Origin: Pithys albifrons albifrons
Taxonomy: Eukaryota > Chordata > Aves > Passeriformes > Thamnophilidae
Length of the DNA: 64,000 nucleotides
Direction of reading: 5' to 3'
NCBI RefSeq assembly: GCF_047495875.1
Contig: NC_092474.1
Span: forward strand, 11,935,655 to 11,999,654
Positions 42,561 through 54,000 of this stretch are shown here, piece by piece (within the stretch, counting starts at the first letter, position 1; each line of letters begins with the position of its first letter). Both the position numbers and the translations under genes were made by a program. The notes beneath the pieces were generated by a model, which saw only the letters and a list, made by a program, of their open reading frames with translations, ran no database searches and was not told the DNA's origin.

Positions 42561-44651
42561 TTCAAGGGCTGCCAAAAGAAAAAAAGATAAAAGAAAAAAA
42601 TGTAAGCTGGAGGCTGTGCTTTCTGAGGACACTGCCAACTCTTTAAAAGGATAATCCCAGTAGATACAGCACTATATGACAAAAGTCCCGTTGTGGAAAT
42701 GCTGCCAATTTTTTGAACATCAGCATTTAATCTCTTGGCAATAACACAAGTCCAACTCTGTTTTTATTTTTATTTTTTTATAGACACCAGCAACATATTT
42801 GCATACATTGTAACAGCAGCATATGGTCTGAAGAAAGTTAATTTGCTCTGCAATTAACAGTGACATGAAAATTGTCACACAGCTAATACAGACTGAACCA
42901 ACAGAGAGAAAGTCATTGATGTCAGAGCTGGAATATGGAGAGGAGGGGAATATTTGCCAAGCACCTGACTCTGTGTCAGCCTGAGTTTCTCTGCAGAACA
43001 GCTGATAAAGGGAGCAGCAGGTTAGATCCTGCTCTAGTAAGGCAAAACTCCTCCTAGTTTTTTTACAGGTGAAATTTTCTAGGATCTGCAAAGAGGTTTT
43101 AAGGTGCTGGGGCCCAAAAAGGCTTTCCCAGGCAGCAGAGCATGAAGTCAAGATCCTCATGGCACCCAGCAGTGGGAGCAAGGATGCACTGCTGAGATGT
43201 GAGCTGTAATATGAGGCTGAGTGGGAAGAAGCCAAGGTGGAATGGCTGTGAAAACGTGGGTGGTACACAAAGAGCTGAGTAAGGAAGGAAAAATTCTTTG
43301 CTGTTATTATTTATGTACAAAACATTGAAAGTTTGGTTATATGTATAGATTATTATTGCAGTGCCATAACAATAGAAAGAGTGACTTTGTATAGACATAG
43401 GTGTTTTTATCTGCAGTATACATATAAAGATATAACAGCAAGCCTAGTTCTGGCTCATTTCCAGCAGCCCAGCACTGCTGTCCCTCTGCTCCCTCCCATC
43501 ACCTTCTGTCGCTCTGCCCAAGACAGAAACCCTGGTTGTTCATCACCAAACCCCAACCCCCCCAGATGGACAGGATTTGGTCATGTGAGACTGTTCACCT
43601 GTAATTTTATTTTGCTGCAAGTCCTTCTAGGAGCAGGCAGGGAATATGGAGATACGGAATATGGAGAGCTGGGCTTTGAAATAGGCCCCCCATGGAGGGG
43701 AGGGAGTGACCAAGTTCTACCCCTGTGTGCATCACACGGGACTTTCAGCTGGCAGTGAAGCAGCAGGAGTCAGGGATCAAGCAAGCATAAGATCACTGGG
43801 TTTTGAAAGGGAAGGTTCTGCTTACAGAGGGAAGGGAGACATCTCAGCTCTGCCCAGCTATAGGATTTCCTGGGTCTTTTATAGTCATGTGGTTGATCAG
43901 GGTTGTTTGGCTTTAATGAAGCAGTTCATGTCTGGATCACTAATCACCTTAAAGAGGTGAGGAGCTGCCCCTGGTTCAGTCCTCTTGCTCTGAAGATTGG
44001 TATTTTCCATCTTGGCTAAAGGGAAATGAGTTGGGTTAGATGGTTTACACCATACAGCCAGGTGTAGCATGGCAGTGGTCCCTAATGGGCTCTGGATGCC
44101 TGTAAAGGCAAAATCCACCTGAAATCACTTGTCTCTAGTCTATTAGAAGAAAAGCTCCTTCAGAGACAGGCAGAGCCTGGGAAAGAACCCATGTGGTTTT
44201 CCTGAATCCTCTGACAGCAGACTTCTTTGCTTTTCCTCAAGCCCCAGCTTCTGGAGTCAGGTAGTCACAGCATAACTCAACTTTAAATAAATAAGCAATA
44301 GAAGAAATGGGAAATGGCCCCTCAAAATGTTTAGGGAGGCTGGAACAATTTGAACCTACAAAGCATCAGCAGATAACAAAGTTCCCCTACTACTACTATT
44401 ATTATTATTGCTAACAACAACCAGAACACTTTCAGAGGCTTCCATGATGTCAAATGTTCAAATTGCCACTCTAACCCTGGGTATCTGGTTTGGCTGCAGT
44501 GGAAGGACAGGCTGCCACAGAGGGCTGGCAGCACTGGGCAAGGCCTTCCCATGGACTGGCAATGACAGCAGAGCTTTGGATGGGGCAGAAACTCAGGGCC
44601 ATGGAGGAAAGCCATAGGGGAGAAACCCAGAGTTGAGCCTTACCTGAGGTT
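42561..44651. other. Unique noncoding sequence
   Basis: No gene is recognised. AT-rich stretches at 42720-42920 and 43300-43445 contain TTTGCATACATTG and TTATTATTTATGTAC. An imperfect ACT/ATT run is at 44389-44408. The 141-codon plus frame at 43333-43758 has no domain. Confidence 0.55.
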
Positions 44652-45168
44652 TCACAGGATCATAGAATGGGTCAGGTTGGAAGGGAACAAAGGGGATCAT
44701 CTGGTCCAAACTCTCTGCTCATCCAGGGTCATCCCAGAGCACATAGCATAGGATTGTGTCTAGAGAGTTCTGGAATATTTCTAGTGAAGGACAGTCCACA
44801 CCTTCCCTGGGAAATCTGTTCAGTGCTTGGTCACTGCACAGCAAAGAAGTTCTTCCCCATGTTCAGGTGGAACTTCCTTGGCATCAGTTCCAGCCCATTA
44901 CCTCTTGTCCCATTGCTGGACACCCTCGAGCAGAGCCTGCTCCCTCCTCTGACCCCTCCCTGCTGACACTGACAGACATTGATGGGGTCCTCTCTCGATT
45001 TCTCCTCTCAAGGCTGAACAGATCCTGCTCCTTCAGCCTTCCCTTGTAAGAGAGATGTTCCAGTCTTTTCCTCATCTTGGTTGCCCTCCACTGGACTCTC
45101 TCCAGGAGCTCCATGCCTGTCTTGTCCTGAGGAACTCAGAACCGAACACAACACTCCAGATCACTAGG
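44652..45168 (-). mobile_element. CR1 LINE 3' fragment, longest copy in the window, minus orientation
   Basis: The plus strand starts TCACAGGATCATAGAATGGG and GTTGGAAGGGAAC, the reverse-complemented 3' end. It continues for about 515 bases into the ORF2 C-terminal coding region. A minus-strand frame at 44884-45114 reads ELLERVQWRATKMRKRLEHL and then SYKGRLKEQDLFSLERRNRE, the characteristic C-terminal domain of CR1 ORF2 after the reverse transcriptase. The wording VSVSREGSEEGAGSARG marks where the reading frame departs from the true protein. The copy is 5' truncated near CTCCAGATCACTAGGGC and is dead. Confidence 0.93.
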
Positions 45169-47435
45169 GCTGGGCAGAGGGGCAGCATCACCACCACCCA
45201 CAGCTGCCAGGAGGGAAGCAAAGCAGAATGATTTCCCCAAATGCAGGTCTCATTGCTTAAAAGGATTCCCCAGGTAGCAGCTAATCCAGGCCATGCTACA
45301 TAGCACTGAGAGGGTCAGTGAAGATGGGCAGCAAGGGCAGCACTATCTGCTGCCCTTTTGGGGGATGTGGGGAGGGGAGGAGAGCCCAAGGGGAGCACGT
45401 TCATGTGCATGGCTGCAAACAGGAGTCTCCTGCAGAGATGGCCCCTCTGCCATGCTCTTGAGTCTCTCCAAAGTGAAATGGATTAGCAGCTCACTTTCAA
45501 TCAGGCTGAATTATGAGTGCAGCGATTTGCTGGACGTTTTACATGAACCAGAAGATGTGTTGTCTGATGAGAATTGCTTAACTTAATATCCTGCCCTGAC
45601 AAGCAGTGAACTGTACATCTCCTGGAGAATTTGCCAGTGCAGATGATTTTACTTAGCAGGAAGGATTAAGCAATCAGGCCCCCTTTCTTTTCCCCTAAAA
45701 CCTCACAGCAGAAAACTGCCCAGAGAAATTCTGAAGAGCTGGTGGTGCCAAGGTGACCAGCACTCTGAGGAAATGCAAATGGTTGGGGGTTTCCCAGTAA
45801 GAAAACCTCACAGAGTTATATGTGCTTTGCCACTCTCATCCCTCAAAAAATCAATTATTGGGAAGAAAAAGTAAACATGACAGAAAGTAGATCAGATCTA
45901 GTTCTCAGACCTGTCTTGAGGACACAGGACATGTCCCTCTACTAAATGAAGGCTGAGCTTCAGAGAAGATCTTCTATTTGTGCTGTTCTGGTAGATGGGA
46001 AGACCTTCTGGGAGCTGCCTAAGGGATGAGGGACCAGAGGCAGAGCTCAGTCTCCCGTGGCTCGGGGTACTGATTGTGTGTGGGATCATCCCAGCTTCTC
46101 TGGGCTTTCCTCTTCCTGCACGCACTTGGTAGTCCAGGTTTGCACAGGGACAAATGAATAGGGAGTGAGATTGGTCTTCAAAGTCGGTGCAAGCCCTTCC
46201 TCTCCTCACAGCAAGGACCCATGCAGTAGTTGATTTCCCAGCAGAGTCCTCCAGCAGAGCCAGGCTTTTCTCCATGGCCAGAAGTCCAAGATTTTCACAA
46301 GGCAACTCCTCCAGGCTGAGCAGTAAACTGGCTGAGCAGGATTTGAAACACAACTGCAGTAAAGAACAGAATTGCTCCTCAAGTCTTTGCAGATTCATAG
46401 GGAAGCAAAAGTGACAGGAATAAAATCCACTACCCTGACATTGCTGCGTAAGAGAAAGAGATCGCAGCCCTCTGCAAAGATGAATAAACCTTTCCCAGTA
46501 ACAGTGCTGGGGAAAAGAAAACAGATGGGCAGCTCTGTATAAACCAGACCCTGACAAAGCACATGCCATCAGGCAGCTGAGAGCTGAAGGATCCTGAATT
46601 ACCAGTGTCTCTTGAAGATCTTGCCATGAACTCGTAGCCTGCACTCCCCATGCTTGGGTGAGAGGCTCCCATTGCTGCAGACACAATACATGAACAGAAC
46701 TAAGTAGACTTTATCCTTGCTGGCAATCTTATCCAAATTCAAGGCTTTTATTATAATTGAAGGCTACTGTGATTTATGGTGATGTTTTTAAGCAGCACAT
46801 AATTAAGTGGTAGAACTCATTGTCATCGGACGTTGCAGAAGCCAAAGCATAAATGGATTCATATAACAATTAAAGACATTGAAAGATCCATCAAGGGCAA
46901 TTGCACACAAGGATGTGGATATGACCCAGGGCTCAGGAAGCCCTTCAGCTGCAAATTGCCATGAGCTGGAAGGACCATAGGAAGTAGCATGAGGGACTTG
47001 CCATGGTCTTCTATCCTGCCCCAAACATTTGCTGCTGGCACCATTAGAGACAGGATATTGGGCTGGAGGCATCTTTGGTCCGAGCCATTCTGAGGTCTGC
47101 ATGGACTGACCTCTAACAGATCTACTCTTTCCAAAAGGCACTCGGCCAGGACAAGTCTAGGTTGTGGTTTAGGGCCACAAGATACAGACCTGACTTAAAA
47201 TCTGTATCTTCTCCATCTGGAAGACTGAGCCAGAACCTCAGGTCAGGAGACTGGGACATCTTCCAAGCTTCAGTCTTAAGAAGCCCTTCAAAAGGGAATT
47301 TCCATTAAAGGAGTGTTCTATGGAAGAAAACCTTGGAAAACAAATGTTGCAATGTTTGGTACAGCTTTCTGATTGCCTAAGCTGGCAATGCTTTAAAAAA
47401 AATATATCTGAGGAAAACATGAACATCATAACACA
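45169..47435. other. Unique noncoding sequence holding a long orphan open frame
   Basis: The minus strand is open for 263 codons at 45898-46686, the longest non-repetitive frame in the window; its first ATG is about 40 codons in, leaving roughly 220 codons. The product is Leu-, Ser- and Cys-rich with no domain, signal peptide or repeat that I recognise. No conserved splice or polyadenylation context was identified. AT-rich sequence at 46690-46870 (GGCTTTTATTATAATTGAAG) may be regulatory. Confidence 0.4.
45898..46686 (-). CDS. Orphan open reading frame, probably not a gene
   Basis: This frame is open for 263 codons on the minus strand in sequence free of recognised repeats. The codon at its extreme 5' end is TTG, so translation in a vertebrate would more likely use the ATG about 40 codons in (peptide MACALSGSGLYRAAHLFSFP). 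The protein is rich in Leu, Ser and Cys, with segments such as LQRLEEQFCSLLQLC and LLLSLEELPCENLGLLAMEK that could form amphipathic helices. I recognise no family, signal peptide or membrane segment. A frame this long is uncommon by chance but not extraordinary over 128 kb of strand. It may be fortuitous, part of a lineage-specific transcript, or an eroded gene. Confidence 0.12.
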   Translation of the reverse strand: MCLQQWEPLTQAWGVQATSSWQDLQETLVIQDPSALSCLMACALSGSGLYRAAHLFSFPQHCYWERFIHLCRGLRSLSLTQQCQGSGFYSCHFCFPMNLQRLEEQFCSLLQLCFKSCSASLLLSLEELPCENLGLLAMEKSLALLEDSAGKSTTAWVLAVRRGRACTDFEDQSHSLFICPCANLDYQVRAGRGKPREAGMIPHTISTPSHGRLSSASGPSSLRQLPEGLPIYQNSTNRRSSLKLSLHLVEGHVLCPQDRSEN

Positions 47436-47589
47436 GGGAGATCAGCTCAGTTGGTTAAAACTTGGTTGTATAATGCCAAGGTCATGGGTTCAATCCCCTG
47501 TGTGGGCCATTGACTTAAGAGCTGAACTCGATGATCCTGGTGGGTCCCTCCCAACTCTGAATAGTCTGTGATCTCTGTGATCTGTGATC
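47436..47589 (+). mobile_element. tRNA-Ile-headed SINE with CR1 tail (TguSINE1-like), copy 1
   Basis: The head follows tRNA-Ile: GATCAGCTCAGTTGGTTAAA (A box region), AATGCCAAGGTCATGGGTTC (variable region and T arm), AATCCCCTGTGTGGGCCA (B box and acceptor). A body and tail then read CTCGATGATCCTGGTGGGTC, CCTCCCAACTCTGAATAGTC and repeated TCTGTGATC. The tail is a CR1 3' end, as expected for a SINE mobilised by CR1 reverse transcriptase. The B box GGTTCAATCCC is intact, so polymerase III promoter elements remain recognisable. No target-site duplication is evident. The arrangement corresponds to TguSINE1 of passerine birds as I know it. Confidence 0.88.
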
Positions 47590-50220
47590 ATCCCTGCTCA
47601 CAAAACATGCAGGTGAGTTCCCCCACAGTGGGGGTGGTGCTGGCAGGGGTCTGTACAGCCAAAGGGCAAGAGATGAGCTTCAGCCTCAGGAAATCACCTT
47701 TCCAGGTGAGGTTGGTGCCTTGCATTCACAGGACTAAACAGTTCTCCTTTGAGGAGAGACTTGATGAACCCAGAAATGTACTTGAGTAAGCTGGAACATC
47801 ATCTGTTTGAAGAAAACAACTGGAAAAGGAGGCTGATTTCTCAGCAGTCACCTTTGATTGGATTAACATCAGCATTGGTATAAGAATTTACAGGTCTGGA
47901 CTTCTCCAGATGCTACAGATCCTCCCTTGTATATTAAAAATGAGGTTTGAAGTGAAGCAAGCTGGGTCCAAATCCACTGATGATTAACGTTTATCCATCA
48001 AATTTGGAGTCTTTGACAGAATCTGTTCAACCACACAGAGGCTCTGTGGGAAAACAGAGTGTGAAACTGAGTGTATTTACAGGAATTCTTCTGAGCTGTA
48101 AATGATGGCAAAAACTAAAATACAAAGGAAAATCTGGCCCTATAATTCATGCATAGATCTTCTAGTGGGAGGGTATTTTGCAAGGGTAGAGAGATGTCAT
48201 AATCAAAACTAGCTCTTTAACTTGCTTTTAAATGGAAATCAAAGGGACCATCATCTGAGAAGTCTCAACATTTAATCTCTGAAGATTTTCCATCCACAGA
48301 ATATTTGGCCAGCCCAGGCTTAGAGAGGACTTCCCTACAATGTCTTGGGCTGGCTCAAGAAAGCCTTAACAAATAATAAATGCCAGGCCTGTGGGCACAG
48401 AGTGGTGGGATTGCACAGCACCTCCCTTTCATGAGCCTGGGAGCATGAACATCACATTAGGCAATACAAAGGGGAGGTGACAGTCCTGGAAAAGCCACAG
48501 TGCAGTGACAGGGAAGGCTGGCTGGACTGGAGGATGGACAACAACCACAGTCAAAGTGAAGCATCTTGCCAGTGTTCAGGTGGGGAGGAAGGACACAGAA
48601 GTTGTACTGCAGATAGAAGGGCTGGCAGAGGTGCTGGTACAGGCTCAGGAGCAGGCTGGTTCAACACCTTGCTCTGATTTACCAGCAACCAGAGCAGTAA
48701 GTCTCAGCTCAGCTAAGCCTTGATTTAATCAAGCCCCAAACAGCCCCCCAGGAGAGCCAAGCAGGTTCAAGGCACTGGCTAATATACCAACAGACCTGAG
48801 AAGCCCTATATGGTCCTAGGCTCCATTCTTGTACCAGGAAATTAAGCTTCCTAAGTCCCTGAAGTTCCTCCTCCACCACTGGAGCTCAGTCTTCACCTTC
48901 CTCATGTCCAGGTAGAGCTGAGACACCTTTCTTCTGCTGAGAACATTGTCCCAGTGTCATGTCAGCTGAGCACCCATACCACAAAAGTCCTCACTTGGCC
49001 CTCCATCCCAGCCAACCAACCTCTCCTTCTGTCTGAACCTTCCCCAGCTAATAAATCCTCCTTTTTTGTAACCCAGGTGTATCCTGGATGTCCAGGCACC
49101 ACCACAAGGACACAGCTACTCCAGGACAGCCCATCATTTACAGAAAACTTTAATTTCCCTTTTGCCAGGGAGATTTTGAATGTCCAGTTTTGTCAGCAGC
49201 TGCAAAACAGAAGCACTGACCAGAGAACAAACATTTTGGCAAATGAACAACGTGGCACACAGTTGGAAAATAAGGTACTCTAGCAAAAGAAATATTTTAG
49301 GCTCATGAGATGGTGGGATTCTTTTCAACTTTCCAGACAGATTATACTGGCCAGTTCAAGTATCATTTATCACCTTGCCCAGCAATTTCCAACCTGTGAG
49401 GTTTGCTCTTTTTGTTGCTCTTTTTAGCCCAACAAAATGCTCTTGGCTTTGCTTGCTTTGTTTGGGTGAAGTCAGTGAGCTGGCATGGCTGAAATTCCTG
49501 TCTGCCCATGTTAGGAGTGCTTATGTAGGAGGACAATCTCGTTACAAGAAATTTGTGTAGGCAAATGAGCCAGCTAAGATTTCCATAGCAAGGAACCTCA
49601 GTGCTTTCACAGTCCCAGCTTCAAAACAGCTCCTGAATAATAATAAAAAAAATCCCTGTTTGGAGAAGGAACAGGGGAGTGGATTTAGTCTGTATGGTTG
49701 ATTTTCTCCTTTATTTCTGACTTGACTCAACGTGGGAACATGTTCAGGTTGTAGGAGGTGTTTTGCTTAACAGTCACAGGACTTTTTCAAAGACACAACC
49801 TTCCCTCCAAGCAGCCAAGCTGTGAATTTACCCACCCCTCTCCAAAAATTGATTCTACAGCCAGATCCCTTCAGCCAAGAATGCAGACCTGTCAAATCTC
49901 AGGCACTGAGCAGGAGACGCTCAATCTGCCCTGACCCTCTGCTCCCTTCCAGCTCAGCCTGGCTCTCCCCTGATCCCTGACCCCGGGTGCCAGGCAGCCC
50001 CACCTCTGTTTGGCCAAGCACCCATGCCTGGTGCTGGGGGTGGTCACAGTCCTGGGGAGCAGCTGGGAGTCTGCCTCCTGCTGCTGGAGGAGGATGCCCA
50101 GTGCTCAGATGCTTCTCTGACCATAGCTGTCCTCCAGCTTTTCCCTGCTGTGCTTTCCCTCCTTGCTGCACGACCAAACACAGCACCACCTTCCATACCA
50201 ATACTGGAGAAATCTGAGAA
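47590..50220. other. Unique noncoding sequence between the two SINEs
   Basis: No gene is recognised. Open frames up to 109 codons (48954-49283) lack domains. There is no further repeat except short A/T runs (49639-49651). Confidence 0.55.
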
Positions 50221-50374
50221 TGGTCCCTGAGATCAGCTCAGTTGGTCAAAACTTGGTTGTAATAATGCCAAGGTCATAAGTTCAATCCCCTGTGTGGGCC
50301 ATTGACTTAAGAGTTGGACTCAGTGATCCTTGTGGGTCCCTTCCAACTCAGAATAGTCTGGGATTCTGTGATCT
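50221..50374 (+). mobile_element. tRNA-Ile-headed SINE with CR1 tail (TguSINE1-like), copy 2
   Basis: The structure is as in the copy 2.8 kb upstream and the orientation is the same. GAGATCAGCTCAGTTGGTCA, TTGGTTGTAATAATGCCAAG and AAGTTCAATCCCCTGTGTGG precede the tail TTGTGGGTCCCTTCCAACTC and a TCTGTGATC end. It keeps the fuller TAATAATGCC anticodon-region wording that copy 1 has lost by a base. Its B box is altered (AAGTTCAATCCC). The two copies therefore carry different private mutations and look like independent insertions rather than a recent duplication. Confidence 0.88.
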
Positions 50375-50699
50375 CCAGCTTGTGAGCACCTTCATCCTGA
50401 CTTGTGCAGAGTACCCCAAAAGAATGCAGCTGTCTCAGTCCAGGATCATTTTCATAAAGCAGGAGAGAAGATAGACTCTTCCCCCTGCTTTTTGCTCTGA
50501 TTTATTTATCCATTGCATAATGGCTTGTCCACAAACATCCCAGCTTGGTTAAATCTTTGACATGTAAAGCATTTCCAGAAATTCTTGCTGCCATCCAACA
50601 AGACAAATGGGTAAGACTTGGCTTTATTTTTTTTTTTTAAGGCTCCTCACTTTTCTTCTGTTTTCTTCTTTCTAGTGTGACTTTGTCTCTGGCTTTCCC
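50375..50699. other. Unique noncoding sequence
   Basis: Only a T run at 50626-50637 is notable. Confidence 0.55.
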
Positions 50700-51085
50700 A
50701 AAGCAATGCACTCATTTATCAGGCTTGTGAGTTCTTATGCATTGGCAGACTCCGAGTCTTTCCGCTTGGCTCGGGGCTCGCAGCCACCATATGGAACGAG
50801 TTGCACGTTTTCCCTCCTTATCGGAGTTTAAGATGGAAATATTTCCTTGCTTCTTCATGGGGCATTTCTGCAATTGCACACATGCTGGGAGTATTTAACC
50901 CTGACATTGCTGATGAGTAGCTGTTGCTATTAAAATGCCATCAAAGATAGAACTGAAAATTTTTTACAGTGAACCACGCCAGCAGTTTGATTCTGTTCCT
51001 GGTTACAAATAGTTTCTTTAATGGTTTTGGAGTTACATGAATATAATAGAGGAGAATCTGGCTCGCTGTCTATTTGTCTGTCTGC
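50700..51085. promoter_or_regulatory. CpG-retaining block, candidate conserved noncoding element
   Basis: Nine or so CpGs are retained, densest in CTCCGAGTCTTTCCGCTTGG and CTCGGGGCTCGCAGCC at 50749-50785. Alongside are motif-like AT-rich phrases: TCATTTATCAGGC, CCACCATATGG (CArG/E-box-like), CCTTATCGGAG, GGAAATATTTCC (a 12-base palindrome at 50857-50868), CTATTAAAATGCC and TCTTTAATGG. There is no recognised repeat and no long open frame. The mixture resembles other conserved noncoding elements; alignment would decide. Confidence 0.35.
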
Positions 51086-54000
51086 TTGTCTCTCTGAAGA
51101 GACAACTTTCTCTCCCCCTCTGCATATTCATCCAGTTTTGCTGTTGTAGCAGTGATAGTCTATGAAGAAAAGCTATTCCCTCTCCATCCTGCCTTTATTA
51201 AACGAGATGACAGCTGAAGACAGACAATTTTTCAGGCACAGATCTTCCGTGAGTGAATCTACCACTGCTACACATCTACATGGAACAGAGAAAAAATTCC
51301 TCAGCTGAAGTCATGCATCATACTCAGGGTTTGTTCCAACCCTTCTTTTTAGCACAGGCTACCAGTTGGCAGAGTCACGGGAGGTGGAGTGTGAGCCCAT
51401 CAAAGCCAGGCTCTCGAGATTGGTGGTGATAGAAGTGTGCTCCTCCAGGATCACTGCTAACCTGGGAAGTCCAGGAGATGGTGAGACAGGTTTGAACTTC
51501 AGCTCCAGGTTCCTCAATCACATCACAATCCCCACACCAGTAACAACACCAGAAAGCAACTTCCTTGCACTATCAGGGTGGTGCTCCAAGACACTTCAGG
51601 AGGTGCTGCAGCCAAAACCAGCCCTGGGGCAGAGGCCAGGAACAATCACCCCAAGGCCGGATTCACACATCCATAGCTCTGCTGAGGAGCCCCAGTGAGC
51701 AAGAGTAAGATCTCCCTTGCTCTTCCCCAGTGCCCTCTCTCCAAGGCACCAGCTCCACTTGCTGTTTAACTATTGCTTTCAGCTCTACATTGATGGCACA
51801 GGTCTTTCCTTATTAGCCATTCAAGCCTAGAAACTCTTGGATAGCAACAGTGATGCTGCATTTGTGCACAGATTCAGATATATCCCAATTTACACACCTA
51901 AGGTAAAGGCTGAAAATGAAGTATAAAGTCCCTAAATCCACATTCAGAGAAAAATCCCAGCAAAACTTAGAGACTAAACACAATTGAAGACCTGTGTCTT
52001 AGATCTCAGTGCCTCTTCCTCAGGGTCTCTTTCAAGAAGGGGAGGAACTTCCATGGTTTTCCACAACAAGGGCTTGGAGTCTGGATCAATTCACTCCTCA
52101 TTGCATTTGACAACTTGCTGCAGCTCAAGTACATCATTGGACTCTGTAAAAATAGACTTTTTACACTTGTCAATTCTGCTTTTCTCATCGTATGTGGTTT
52201 CTGGACACTTTAAGGCCCGTTCTCTGCTCTCCCAAAGCAGCCCACAGTGGTAGAATACATAGGCCTTCAGTGTGAAGGGAATTGAACAGCACTTTTAGGC
52301 TAAGGAATCCTGCCAGAAGGTTGTAAAGCAATATTACAAATGGAAAGCAGAGTCTGGTGTCCATATATCTGAGATTGGACATTAGCCCTGCACTGGTTGT
52401 TCTTGGTCAACTTTGATGTTTTCTTCCACATTGCCTTTACCCAGTTTGCTCATCTGGCCTGAACATTTCACCGTGAGCACCACGTTTTTCCATCAAGCTC
52501 AACATTAGTCCCACGTTGATTTCCATGTTAGATCCAGTGGTTTCAGCATTAGCTCCAGCTGCCAGAACTTCACCTTTAGCGAACATACATCATCATCAGT
52601 CTTCAGAGTTGTTAAAAACCCCATGGTTCCTGTGGAAATCACTGCTGATACTAGTCTAGATGTCTGGTTTTCCTTTCTCTGTGCCCACAGTTAATGTAGT
52701 AGAAAAAGAAACACGTGAAATCCTGTTTTTCAAAATTTCTCTTTGTAGTGGAAAAACAACTATGTCTGAAAGAGAAGGAGGGAGCCTGATTTCTGTCCAG
52801 GGCCCAGAGGAGATGGGTTTTGGAAGCTGAAGCCACACTGATGCTGAGTGGGGCAGAGAGGTGCTGGTTTATTGCACTTTCTGCCTTGCCAAGCATTTGG
52901 AAGGAAATGCTTCAAATCCAAGGACTTTTGAGATAGGAGTGGATGCACAGTTTTCATTCATCCATGTTTGCATGCAGGCAGGGACCAGGGTGCTGGTGCT
53001 AGTCAGAACTAGGTCCTCTGCAGTGGAATGTGGAAAACCTGCCCATGGCCAAACACTGATATTGCTGACGAGGATGTCTCAGATGGGGATGGTGTGGATT
53101 CACTGAAAGACTAGAAAGAGGATGTGCCAGCTAAGGCTTGTACACCACCCTAGGATGGGAGCCTCAGCCAGCCAGCCCTCTACAAACAGCCAGATCCGGG
53201 TCAGCCAAAGAATTTTCATTCCTTTTGCCTCTAAATAATGAACCTGTGAGAGCCCTGCAATCACAGATCTCCTTGGACACTTGGGCAAAGCCATAGGAAA
53301 AAGAATACCAAAGCATTTGCCAACTTCAACCTCCGTTATAGGAATGCCAAATATTTTAAGAGTCTCATTCAAATTCCCATGTGCTTGTCTCCTCCCACAC
53401 CAGCGTGCTCAACACAGAGGCAGCTGACCCAAGGGAGGGTTTGGGTTGAGTTCCTAGCAAGCAAATGACATTTCCCCACCACAGTAAGGCTGGAAAGGCA
53501 CTATGTTAGCCCTGTCCAAGTCAAATTTTTCCTTATGCTCAAAGGAAACCTTAGATATATTTTCTGAATCACTTTCCAGCCTTTTCAGTGAACAGGAGGC
53601 TTTGAAAACACATTCTGAAAGTGTTCTCTTCATCTCGATGCATCTGTGCTATTTCTCCTCCATCTGGACAGCAGTGCAGGTACACAGACTAGACCTTGGC
53701 CTTTGGCCCACGTGGTCTTTCCAAGTAATTTTTGGACAGGCAATGAAAAATCAATCCAAAGCTCACTCTGCAAAAGGGCTTTTATTTCCATTTGAGTCCA
53801 CTTCAAGAGGCTGTGATGGGCTTAGTTGTGTTATTTTTGTGCCCCTTTCCAAAATAATAGCAGAGTGATCCAAAGTTGGGATTTAGAGGATTATTGGGCT
53901 GTTGGTGAAAAAGCAAATAGTGGGAGCTGCGTCTCTTTGCTTGTATCTCTAGAGCTGAGTCTTGACCACTAATTGGACATGATATAAAGTCCTTGCTGTC

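Noticed and set aside
42044..43268. Adjacent 212- and 182-codon minus frames as exons of one gene
   Set aside because: No recognisable domain and no clear splice sites; the CpG-retaining composition over the first is explained as well by a regulatory element.
47436..50374. Functional tRNA-Ile genes
   Set aside because: Head sequences are degenerate in stems, cannot form a full cloverleaf cleanly, and continue into a CR1-type tail: they are SINEs.
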